A stretch of 64,000 nucleotides of DNA from Ceratothoa steindachneri (Eukaryota > Arthropoda > Malacostraca > Isopoda > Cymothoidae), in contig OZ018333.1 in the NCBI GenBank assembly GCA_963969495.1, positions 88,986,942 to 89,050,941 of the forward strand, read 5' to 3'. Within the stretch, counting starts at the first letter, position 1. Each line of letters begins with the position of its first letter. The position numbers were made by a program, and so were the translations under genes. Below, one piece after another: positions 42,016 through 51,736 of the stretch. The notes under the pieces were generated by a model that was not told where the DNA came from, searched no databases, and saw only the letters and a program-made list of their open reading frames with translations.

Positions 42016-42850
42016 AAAAATCCTCAACTAACTCCTCTATTTCATCCATCAAACCTTCCCATTCTTTTATAGCATTTATCAACTCTTGTTCCAATTGCAC
42101 ACTTATCCCATTTATACTCTCTAGCATAAACCCAGACTCATTCAAAGGAAACTTATAAATACTATACATTCTATCATATACTCCATCTCAATCTTGCACA
42201 AATCCAGAAAACTCTCCCACCTCACTCTCACCAAACTGTTCCATCCATTCATCCTTTCTCAACCATTTACTCTTACGTTCCCCCCTTCCATGTTCAACTA
42301 ACACTAGCTGTTTTTCCTCTAAAGCACTAGCTATATCATCCACCATTTCACTGTCTTCCATTCTTTCAGACAGATATTCATTCACCGGATGTTGCACCAA
42401 ATATTCAGGAGGTTCACGCTACTTTCGCAACTGACATTGATGCACTCTACATTCATCCAAACTTCCATCCTCTCTTTCACGAACTATCACATAACTTACC
42501 CCATTCAACCAAACATTTCTTACTACAAACGGACCTTCAAACTTCTCTTTCAACTTATCCACATTTAGTCTACCTTTCTCTCAATCTCCTTTAGTACTTT
42601 ATCACCAACAGAAAAACTCTCAAACCTTTCATTCCCTTTTCTCCACAACTCACGATCCTTCTCACTAAGTCCCATATGTGGCCTAATCATTAATTCAAAG
42701 TTCAGCAAATACTTACACAGTGACATTCCAATCGCCTTATGCATTGTTATATTATACGCCCAAAGCACTCTTCCCAAACACTTTCATCCCATTCTTTCCC
42801 ATCTTTCACCATCATTCATAACATCTCACTCAAAGTTCTTATCGTTCTTT
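42016..42850 (-). pseudogene. Gypsy integrase C-terminus and pol end
   Basis: The minus strand reads WAYNITMHKAIGMSLCKYL, ELWRKGNERFESFSVGDKV, and then KFEGPFVVRNVWLNGVSYV, a GPF/Y-type module found at the end of Gypsy integrases. After a stop, an acidic stretch (42188-42400) follows with no known domain. There is no clear envelope gene. Confidence 0.7.
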
Positions 42851-43440
42851 CAGCCAAACCATTCGCACTAGGCATATACGGCATCGTTCATACATGATTC
42901 ATCACCCATTCACTCAACATCTCCTCAAAAGCACGTCCCACAAACTCGGGTCCATTGTCACTCAACATTCGCACAGGCTTACACATGAACATGGGCAACA
43001 TTCAATGAAGATTTATTTGTCACAGGTGCAGCATACGCAAATTTGCTCTTATGATCCACCATCACAATCATCCCTACATACCCTCTTGCAGGCCTCGGAA
43101 AAGACACACAATCGATCGCTACCATTTCAAAGGGTTCAATCACACTCAAATTCAATACAGGTGGGGCAACATACACTCTCCGATACTTTCTCTTCTGGCA
43201 CACCACATGTAGTCACTATATCCACGCAAATCTTTCTCAAAAAGGGACTAAATATACATCCTTTCATACATTCCCACAATTTATTCTTACCCATATGTCC
43301 ATACCTATCATGCACAATCTTCACCATTCCAATCGTGCCACACACGGAAAACACCAGAATATATACATCATCATCATTTATACATTGCACAAAATACACT
43401 AAACCATTGCACACTACAAACTTTCCAGCAAGCCTTCTAA
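42850..43440 (-). pseudogene. Gypsy integrase, zinc-binding and catalytic domains
   Basis: The zinc-binding domain has HDRYGHMGKNKLWE (His-x3-His) and a later Cys-x2-Cys (CCPTC). The catalytic core has EMVAIDCVSFPRP (first Asp), IVMVDHKSKFAYA, then MLSDNGPEFVG (second Asp) and NGLAERTIRTL (Glu), so the D,D-35-E triad is readable across frames. Several frameshifts. Confidence 0.8.
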
Positions 43441-44150
43441 ACTCTTAATATGCAACTCCATTCATTCACAGGAACACTGGTCATCACGCTATCTTTCAAT
43501 TCACACACCATCGGGCATGACTCTTGCATACTCTCTATATCTTCAGCAGTCAACAGCTCTTCACTCAAATCAACACCTGCCACTCCTACAAATCCAGTTT
43601 TGCCTACAAGCTTGCTCTGCAAATTCCCAACTGTTACACCATCTTTCACTAAAAATTCATTACAAACATCCACTAAAATCCTATTCTTACGCAGAAAATC
43701 AATCTCAAACAGAAAACAATAAGGTAACTCATTCTCACTTAACACAACAAATTCATGCAATATGTCATTCAACTTTCCAATGCTTATAGACAAACTTGCT
43801 TCCTCCCATGCCATAATATGTCCACTTCCGAGTCCACATATCGAAACTGTCACACCTTTTCTAGAAACATTCCAACTCATATTATAAACATCATGCACAA
43901 CTTTTGCATTCACCAAGGAAATTTGCGCAGCTGTGTCAATCATTTCACAATAGCTCTTCCCATTCATAGTCAAGGTAACTTGCCCTGTCTCTTCAAGTCC
44001 ATGCTCACACATTGCATTCAAAACTTCAGTCCGTTCATCAAATACTTCTGCAGCATCTAAACCTTCATCTTCGCTAACAGGAACAATTCCTTTGCAAATG
44101 TAATCAATCTTTCTTCTTACATAATTCTTCTTCTCAATTAACCAATTATA
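43437..44150 (-). pseudogene. Second retropepsin-like domain, between RNase H and integrase
   Basis: The open frame contains YCEMIDTAAQISLVNAKVV, where a retropepsin has Asp-Thr-Gly; here the Gly is Ala. Then FEIDFLRKNRILVDVCN, the usual C-terminal block of Gypsy proteases. The domain lies after RNase H and an OTU-like domain and before integrase, an unusual position. A first, normally placed protease with Asp-Thr-Gly is at 46450-46738. It could be an old duplication or a captured domain with a new role. Confidence 0.6.
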
Positions 44151-44525
44151 ATGCACACCACTGCATTGCAGATGCAACTCACATCCATTCATTCAGTCTA
44201 CACCTTTACCACGTTACATCACTGGCTGCTCCACACCATAATGTACACATACTCTCACACCAAACAGCTTACTCACTATCGCTAACACTTCCTGAAACAT
44301 CATCTCTCCTGGCATACACATACTTCTCAACTCTTTTCTTAACTTACTTGAATTTTCCATTCTCAATTGCTCTGGTCTTTTACACGCTTCTTCCATAACC
44401 ACCTTTCATAACGCATTCACACTTTCTGGCACCTTTTCAAGCAATCCATCTTTCATCAAGTGTCATAAACCATACAACACACTTTCAAACATAGAATCAC
44501 CTCCACCTTTAAATTTCCTTCCAAC
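44150..44525 (-). pseudogene. OTU-like domain in Gypsy pol
   Basis: The minus strand reads FKGGGDSMFESVLYGL, stops, then KLRKELRSMCMPGEMMFQEV, AIVSKLFGVRVCVHYG, and after stops LHLQCSGVHYNWL. This order fits an OTU-type cysteine protease: a Cys loop (GDGNCLFRSV form), a central helix pair, and a final His-Tyr block. Ser stands where the catalytic Cys is expected. The final His is present. OTU domains are known in some retroelement polyproteins; here the call rests on motif order only. Confidence 0.5.
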
Positions 44526-45056
44526 AACTACACCTGCTGGCAAATACTCAGGATTTATGCTTACAGTCTCACTCTCATTTAAACTATATGGCAAATTCGA
44601 CATCAAATAAGCAATCACATTCCTTTCACCTGGCAAATACTCAACCACAAAATCAAAATCACTCAAATTTTCCATCGTCCTTGCAAGCCTACTATCAACT
44701 AACCTCATACGCGGCAAATACACTAGTGGCTGGTGATCTGTTCTCACTACAAACCGTACTCCATACAGAAATGGTCGTAATGACTTGAGACAGAATCTTA
44801 ACGCAGCCAGCTCTCTTTCAATCGTTGAATATGCACGCTCTGCCACACTAAACGCCTTGGAAACATACGCAATTACTCGCTTTCTTTCAACCCCATTCAC
44901 AACTTGATCTTGCATCAAACATCCACCCATCGAATGACCACTTGCATCCGTATACACTTCAAGCATTCCTGCATTTGTTCCATATGCTGGATACGCAAGT
45001 TCCACATCTTTTGCAACTTCCGCTTTTAACTTTTCAAACGCTGCATTCATAGTCAT
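44525..45056 (-). pseudogene. Gypsy RNase H
   Basis: The frame has LEVYTDASGHSMGGCLM (first Asp), VAERAYSTIERELAALRF (Glu), FVVRTDHQPLVYL (second Asp) and VEYLPGERNVIAYL, where an active enzyme has Asp near the end (NVIAD); here it is Tyr. It is a typical Gypsy RNase H in length and order, directly after RT. The final catalytic position seems lost. Confidence 0.85.
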
Positions 45057-46098
45057 TCCACTTAATCACAGTACTCTTCTTTTTTCCAGTCCATACACTC
45101 AACAGTTTCATCACACCCGGGGAATCTTTCATAAACTTTCTTCCAAACTCAACTAAACCAAGAAATCCACGCAACTCTCTCACTGTGGTAGGCTTAGGGA
45201 AATTTCTAACCTTTCCCACGAACTTCTCCGATTTACGCAATCCAACCGCACTCACTTTATGTCCTAAAAACTCAACTTCACTAGCAAACCATACACATTT
45301 AGACAACTTCACTTTGACACCAACCTCTTCCAACTTTCTTAAAACATCATTCACCAAGGTCATATGTTCTTCCATGTTCTCACTCATCACCAAAATATCA
45401 TCCAAAAACACTCGTACATTCTTACATGGAAAACCACTCAACTCTACATTCCTAGCACCCTGAAAAGCAGCCGACCGAAAGCTCAGGTTTCTAAACTGAT
45501 TATGGCGCTTTGAAGGGGAGAACGCCATAATAGGCCTACTCTCTTCAGCCACAGGCATCTGGTAATAACCACATACCAGATCCATCTTAGAAAATACTTT
45601 CATTATATACATACTGTACACACATTCAGACACAACACTCATACGAAACTTGTCTTTCACTGTTCGTTCATTCACTCTTCTATAGTTAATTCACAGTTGC
45701 AAACATCCATCTGGCTTTTGTACAGGTTCAATCGGACTATTCCAGGCACTCATACTTGGCTCAATTACACCATTTCTCCCTAATTCTTCACACTGTTCCT
45801 TAATCTCTTCAGCCACAGGAAGAGGGAAATGATGAGGTCCTTGATAAATTGACGTATCATCGCTCAAAATTATTTTGAACTCAGGCAAGCAAGCGTTGCC
45901 AAAGTCCTCATCCCCTTGACTCAAGGCATCTCTCCTATTCCACAACAGCCTGTAAACTTTTTGCTTCTCGCATTCACTCAACTTTTCTTCCAATTTCACT
46001 TGTTCAATCAAATCTTCATACTTCCAAACATTCAACGTTACACTCACGGAAAACACACTTGCATTCACCGCATGCATATCATTCTCCATATTCACCAC
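45034..46098 (-). pseudogene. Gypsy reverse transcriptase
   Basis: The frame 46098-45691 ends in HHFPLPVAEEIKEQCEELG, VIEPSMSAWNSPIEPVQKPDG, and a TGA stop where the sequence expects a Cys or similar. The next frame has KVFSKMDLVCGYYQMPVAEE, VRVFLDDILVMSENMEEH (the palm box, FLDD) and VEFLGHKVSAVGLRKSE, FPKPTTVRELRGFLGLVE. All main RT blocks are present with small deletions near 45480. Confidence 0.88.
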
Positions 46099-46449
46099 TG
46101 TATTAACACACCTAATTTATCTCCCACTTGCACTCCTCTTAAGACTCTCCTTCACAGATATGGCCAAACTTGTATACAGACACACATATTTTTTATATCA
46201 ATTATACCATCAAACACATGCACAACTTGCCTCAATCGATAGTTTGCATCACTAGCATCCAAGACATAAATATTCCTATCATTCTCACTTATCTCAACAT
46301 CCGAATTCCATCCAATCCTTACACTCAATGTTTTATTCTGCTTGACGGGCATACTCTCAATCGCATATACCTCCAGACCTTTCATGATGTTCACTCTCAC
46401 ACTTCCATCTGGATCCACATACCATTGACTCTTCATACTTCCATTCTTC

Positions 46450-46738
46450 TTACATTCAATCATCTCTAAATCAGGGTGAATCACGATACCATTCGCTTTC
46501 AAAAACTTATATCTAATAGCATGTCATACTTCTTGTTTGCACCTTCTACTACACAAAATTTATCTTCATTCATTTGGACACCTGCAATCAAATCACTCTC
46601 TCTAAACCTTGCGATAATCGGCACATCCTGTTCAGCTAATCCAGTTAAATGATATCCACGATCCTTAACTTCACATACTTTCATTCCTACAAATGCTTCA
46701 TAGTACACCGCATTCACCTTACATCCTGTATCAATCAA
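46450..46738 (-). pseudogene. Gypsy protease (retropepsin)
   Basis: The frame has MIDTGCKVNAVYYEAF with the active-site Asp-Thr-Gly, then KYDMLLDISF, followed in another frame by LKANGIVIHPDLEMIE, the usual end block. It lies between the gag zinc knuckles and RT, the normal place. Confidence 0.78.
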
Positions 46739-46911
46739 TGCACTTACTTCTCATTCTCCACACTTAATTTTATCACACATACACCTATTTACTCTCTGAC
46801 CCCAATTCATTCCACGATTTGACAATCCTTCTCGCACTTCCATCACTTGCACTCTAGAGAATTTCTCAGAAGGAACCCTCTCATTACTTAGTTTCCCTGA
46901 GTCGTATTATC

Positions 46912-47190
46912 TCAATTACTCACATCGTTCTTATCCATTCTTTTGTTCACGCATCTATCACCAGTCCTACACAACCTTGTTGCATGACCTACCACTCCAC
47001 ATTTACCACAGGTAGTTCTTGAACTGGCACACATCATGGCATAATGCCCTATCTGCCCACAATTAACACACAGTCCAGGTCCACTCATATTCACTCAACC
47101 ACCTTCCCTGCAATCTCATGCCAAGTGTCCCATTTTTCCACATCCTTAACACGCTCTTTCCCTCGCATGACTACAATCTTTTATCATATG
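46912..47190 (-). pseudogene. Gypsy gag: nucleocapsid zinc knuckles, last part
   Basis: Two intact C-x2-C-x4-H-x4-C knuckles (CVNCGQIGHYAMMC, CGKCGVVGHATRLC) lie in the 46912-47094 frame. A third before them (47104-47147) has two stops, both explained by single C-to-T changes. Another knuckle is cut in two by the DNA transposon: the part up to its His is at 49884-49911 and the part from Met on at 47160-47190. Confidence 0.82.
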
Positions 47191-47521
47191 GCTTAGGGTG
47201 ATGACTTTTTGAATTTTTATCAAAAATTATTTCCTGTAGCACGAATGAATGAACTTTTGCCTATTAATGATAAAAATTACTTTTATTCCATTGAAATATT
47301 GAAAAAGGTCATGCACAAACCACTTTGAAATGTAATTATAGTCCATTTTACCATTTTATATGTGTTAAAAATATTTATATTAAATATATAAGTCATCAAA
47401 CAGACTTGTGCCATAATTTATGTACCATAGAATTGTAGAGAATTTTACAGAAAATCATCACTTCATTGCTTGGGCGATTTCTGTAGAGTTCCAGAATTTT
47501 CTTCAGTTATTTCGTGTGCGG

Positions 47522-47830
47522 TATATAAGCGAGATGTTTAAAGCAGGTAGTTACTAGTTCAGTTTTAATGGCATTGATATTATTATTGCCTTATTATAAT
47601 TATTGTGTATTCTCCAGCATTTATTTAAAGAGATCCTGGTATTATTTGGTAAGTTACATTTAACTCTCTAACTAATTATATGATATAATAGCATATAATA
47701 TTTTATTAGTGTCTGCCTTCCCTCTTATTTTTTATAATTGTAATTTGCTTGTTTTTTAATAAAATATATAAAAGCTCAATAACGGTTTCTTTAATTTGTT
47801 ACTTATTTAATATTTAGGTTTATTTTCTAG
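47522..47830 (+). promoter_or_regulatory. Possible promoter and leader intron of the transposon
   Basis: TATATAA (47522-47528) precedes TCAGTT (47559-47564), an arthropod initiator-like motif, about 35 bp on. Downstream, GGTAAGTTAC (47649) fits a donor and a T-rich stretch ending TTTAG or TTCTAG (47818-47833) fits an acceptor, before the first ATG at 47948. TATA-to-start spacing is a little longer than usual. All of it is motif-based. Confidence 0.35.
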
Positions 47831-47947
47831 TTCAGTCGGCGAGTACAAAACACATCATTCAAGAAGAGCTTTTTTAACACGGAGAAGAACAAGAAAACCC
47901 GAACAAATAACTTAATCCATTTTCAAGCACCATCAAGAAGAGGCAAC

Positions 47948-49593
47948 ATGTCAGTTTATGAAGCACCCTTAAGTGAACGGAGTCGCATGCCCATGAAAAT
48001 CCACGTCGTTGGACGCTTCAAATTTCTTGAATTCATGGCCAAAGAATGGAGGGAGAGGATCGTCCTAATTTTTGTGGAGCTAAAAGTCCTATGGAGCAAA
48101 ACATTCAACTTCCTGCATGTATCTGATCAAGCCATTTATGCAAAACTATAAAACTTTCTGAAAGACTATGAGTACTGCAGAAAGAAACAAAACTTTAATT
48201 CTTTGAATGAACTGTTTGGCGTGACCAAGGTGAAAGGCAACTGGTTGTGCAAAGAAGATGAGTACCTCTATAAACAGCAAATTTTGACCAAAGGCTAGGT
48301 TGGTTATTCTACTGGTAAACCTGCTAGTGCCAATACCATCCACCCATCCAAGCGAAAGAAGGCATGGAAGCGACTGTGTCCCCATTTTCCAGCTCAGCAC
48401 CACCTGATTGTTCTGAAACTAGCACAGACTCATCCAATAACAGCGAAGACAGTACTTGGGAGGATGAGAATGCAGCATCAATGAGGAAAAGGAAGCATAA
48501 CCCAACAGGCTTAGCAAGCCTCCTTGCTACAAGCTCAAAGCTGTCATCCCACAGAGCAGCAAAGGTATGTCACCAGCTTTCTGGTGAGGGCATTGAAATC
48601 CCAACACTATGTCAGTCAGCAATCCACAAGGCTATCTAGACGAGAGCTGCTCAGGTGAAGAAGCACTTGGTGAGCACGCTTCATCTGAAAAAGTGGAGCT
48701 TACACTTTGACAGCAAACGCATTGAGGACTTTGAATATCAGGTCATGGTCCTCAAGAATGAAGCGAAAGAAATAAAGTTGGCTGCGTTCAAATTGAAGGA
48801 TGGGAAAGCTTTAACAATTGCAAAAGGGCTCTAGGGTGTGTTAGAGGAGTTCAACCTGTGGACATCAATTGTTATGCTTGTTGCTGACACAACAAGCATG
48901 AATACTGGCAAAAAGACAGGCATTGTTGTTCGACTGCAGCAAATGTTCAAAGATAGAGGTCACCCCAAACCAAAGTTCATCAGTTGCCAGCACTATGTCC
49001 TGGATCAGATTCTTCGCATTGTCATGGACGATGAGCTCCATGGGTCGACTAAATCACCAAACATAAGAGTACTTCTTTATGCAGGATTTGATGAGCAATT
49101 ATGATAAATTGAAAGCAGCCTTCAGTAATGGTAAAACTGAGATTAAGGAAACAGGCAGCTAGAGAGACGACATGGTTTCTCTATCACATCACGCTTGTCT
49201 TCTGTCACTTCACTGAGATGAATGAGGTCCCGTTTGTAAAGTTTCAAAAGATCCTAAACATCAGCAATGTACATTGAAACTCTGGTGCCATTCTAGCCTT
49301 TCTTGCATTCATTCTGATGCCTGACACCCAGAGCAGGCTGCGTAAAATCTGTTCATTCATTTCTTACTCATGGGCTGACCATTGGTTCAGCACCCACTTG
49401 TTCTGCGCTGAAGATTTTTATGAACTATCTGCAGCTCTGAATGAATACCCAACAGGTCTCAAATGCTTGGAAACCCACTGGAAAACAGATGAATCTCCAA
49501 TCAATATTGCCCAAAGCAACCAGTGCTGTGAGCGTGCCGTCAAAGTTATGCAAGACTTGCACAGGTCCTGCCGCACCTGGACAACCTATCACT
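47948..49593 (+). pseudogene. Transposase-like gene, RNase H-like fold suspected
   Basis: The plus strand has stop-broken blocks: RMPMKIHVVGRFKFLEF, LHFDSKRIEDFEYQVMVL, IVMLVADTTSMNTGKKTG, PKFISCQHYVLDQILRIV, HWFSTHLFCAEDFYELS and CCERAVKVMQDLHRSCR. An Asp block, an Asp-Thr-Thr-x-x-Asn block and a Cys-x2-His block in this order recall hAT-type transposases, but I cannot place the family firmly. At least five stops or frameshifts. The middle acidic, Ser-rich stretch (48364-48639) is open. Confidence 0.6.
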
Positions 49594-49883
49594 GAGATTC
49601 ATCCTATCCAATGACATTATTGTAACTAATTTACATCCTTGTGTGTTTGATGACCCTATATAATGTTATATATGTGTGACTCATAAGCTTGTGTTCAATC
49701 TTGTATATGCTGCCACTGACTTCAAAAACTGGACAAAAAGGTTGACAAATAAAATTTTTAAAATCATTTTGTGTGTGAGGTTTTTTTTATTAAATCACCT
49801 TGAAAGTAAGATTTTATATAATCTTTAATTAAAGCTCATCAAATTATGACAGGAATATGAGGTTGTAAAAAAGTTATAACCCT

Positions 49884-50145
49884 AATGCTCCATTTGCCCA
49901 CAGCCAAAGCAACTTCCTTGTTACCAGCGACAGTCAGCCCTCATGTGCTTAACTTTCTTGCACCACAAACACCTAGCCCCATTCACTCTAGATCTATTGT
50001 CATTCCTACCATTCGTGCGACCACTATTCTGACCATTCTGAACCCTACCCCAACCATTCCAACTCTCACTCCTACTTTTATTCCCTCTTGGTTTGCGGCC
50101 AACATACACACTCTGCTGTTCATTCTGCCCTAAATATTCTTCCAA
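49884..50145 (-). pseudogene. Gypsy gag: first zinc knuckle
   Basis: The frame 50145-49921 is Arg/Asn/Gly-rich (GWGRVQNGQNSGRTNGRND) and ends in a C-x2-C-x4-H-x4-C knuckle, CLWCKKVKHMRADC, followed by a stop. After the stop CFGCGQMEH begins another knuckle that the DNA transposon cuts. The basic stretch before a knuckle fits a nucleocapsid. Confidence 0.75.
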
Positions 50146-51320
50146 AATCTCATCATCACCTCGATCGGGTTCTCTGTCAATGCCTCCTGATAGGACCAGA
50201 ACTGGAGCAACTTACTTCTACTTGAGTTGCGCACAGTGTGAATCGAGGCCTCCTCCCTTCCTTAATCCTCAAATTCACAGTCTTCTAACATCTTCAGTAC
50301 ATCCTTCCATAGCAATCTCTCACAGCCCATCTCATCTTTTCTTTCCTCTTATATGTCACATACTCACCCACTTCATTAGGAACCGTATTTAAAAACTTTT
50401 TTAGCAGCTCCTTATTCCCAATTATTCCATCATCTCCAAGTCTCATTCTCACCAAGGACTCTTAAGTGATGCGCATATGAATTCACATCCTCATTCTTCC
50501 GCATTCTTGCTTCCTCAAACCCATTTGTTTTCTTATATTTCACACTTGTCTTCATCCTCTTACATTGCTCTATTCTATCATTCTCTCTTTCATAACCTCC
50601 CACTTAAGCTCACCCACACTCATAATCGTCCAGTAAAAATCTTTCATACATCCATCCAGAAACTTGCACAACTCTTAAACCCAAAACCTATTATTCTCTC
50701 CAAATTTTTCCTTACAATAATTTTCATACTCTTTCAAAAACACTTTCACATCTTTCGTTCCTTCCACTCTAAACTTACTTAACTTTGGCACTTCTCTGAT
50801 CAATATACTCGGATGAACCTCAGCATCACTTTCACTCTCATTCACTTTCCCACTTTCATTCATGCCTTCATTTGAGCTGAAATACAAGGAGTCAATATTA
50901 GCCAGTCGGGTCCTTTCCTGTTGGTCTGGGCATCTAGTCTTTGGGGTCTTCTTTTTTCAGTGCCTAGTCACTTGCGGGGGTTCATTTAAGTCTGTCAATC
51001 CCTTTTTGTCGGTCATTTCCATTCCAAGTGGAGTCGAGGCCACACCCCCACCAATTGTACCTGATTCTCTAATTCAGCATTGGCATCAATCTTTCCTCCA
51101 TTCGCATCTCACTGTCTTTAATCCTCTCTTCCATTCTCACTTCCATCTCTCTCATTTTCCTCTTTAAACTATCATTCTCTTCTGTCAACTGTACATTTTC
51201 TGTCTTTCTGCTGTACTAACTCATTTAGTCTTCTCATTTCCAACTCCATGGTCCCAATCTGTTCCTCCTCCACCAGGGACAAAAAAAACACAGGCTCTCA
51301 CTTCTCTCCTTCCGCAAACC
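50146..51320 (-). pseudogene. Gypsy gag: N-terminal and capsid region
   Basis: From the 5' side, a charged, heptad-like stretch (MELEMRRLNELVQQKDRK and MEVRMEERIKDSEMRMEE) lies at 51060-51290. Then the frame 50887-50675 reads ILIREVPKLSKFRVEGTKD and VFLKEYENYCKEKFGENN, a typical gag capsid start. WEVMKERM and EARMRKNEDVNSYAHHLR follow near 50520-50450. Frameshifts between blocks. Coiled coil plus capsid plus knuckles is a usual Gypsy gag. Confidence 0.65.
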
Positions 51321-51328
51321 ACCGGGCA

Positions 51329-51346
51329 GTTCCTGTTCAGGCACCA
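51329..51346 (-). promoter_or_regulatory. Primer-binding site (tRNA-Lys-like)
   Basis: On the minus strand the sequence is TGGTGCCTGAACAGGAAC, just after the 5' LTR. It matches the complement of the 3' end of tRNA-Lys (the Lys3 type used by several retroelements) at 15 of 18 positions; all three differences are transitions. Confidence 0.7.
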
Positions 51347-51736
51347 AAAATATATGGCGGCAGGGTTGCAATTTCCTCACCAATTCTTCCTGCCGCCCCA
51401 ACAAGGTCTGCTCAGTGGTTCAAGGAGAGGGAATATTTTCTAAATTTATTAAACCGAATAAATATTCTAAGCTAAACCAACAACACAGCCCCAAAACCTT
51501 TAAAATAAATATATCTTATAACATACTCAAAATTATATTTATGTATACACTATATAGGTGGCCTTACAATATTATTGGCCAACAACCGCACTCGCAAAGG
51601 CAATGTCTAGGGCTTCACAAATAGATGTGAGTCTGTCCAGCGGTGGTTCCGGTCAATGCGGAAAGTGGGAGGGCTCTGGCTCCAATTATTGTGATTACAG
51701 ACAGGGCAGGGTAGGCAGACACCAACACACACTACA
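51347..51736 (-). repeat. 5' LTR of the Gypsy element
   Basis: The 390-bp LTR starts TGTAGTGTGTGTTGG at 51736 and ends GCCATATATTTT next to the PBS. It matches the 3' LTR in three blocks but lacks two stretches found there. The target duplication CTGT follows at 51737-51740. Confidence 0.78.

Larger units (their letters stand above)
47191..49883 (+). mobile_element. 2.7-kb DNA transposon inside a gag zinc knuckle
   Basis: The ends TTAGGGTGATGACTTTTT (47193-47210) and the complement of TTAGGGTTATAACTTTTT (49868-49885) are imperfect inverted repeats of about 18 bp. The element splits a gag zinc-knuckle codon run, and the two flanks join in frame. Target duplication is unclear (2-3 bp at most). 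It carries one decayed plus-strand transposase-like gene. Confidence 0.75.
38041..51736 (-). mobile_element. Gypsy-type LTR retrotransposon, nested and decayed
   Basis: The element runs on the minus strand and is 13.7 kb long with its insertions. CTGT stands on both sides (38037-38040, 51737-51740), and the I-clade LINE around it reads in frame when the element is taken out. Order from the 5' end: 5' LTR (51347-51736), PBS, gag, PR, RT, RNase H, OTU-like domain, second retropepsin-like domain, integrase, 3' LTR (38041-39258). It contains a DNA transposon (about 47191-49883) and a LINE (39506-42002). Stops and frameshifts are found in all genes. Confidence 0.85.

Noticed and set aside
43450..44060. 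Plus-strand open frames over the Gypsy pol
   Set aside because: Rich in Ser, Thr, His and Leu as expected from antisense reading; the minus strand has clear pol motifs.
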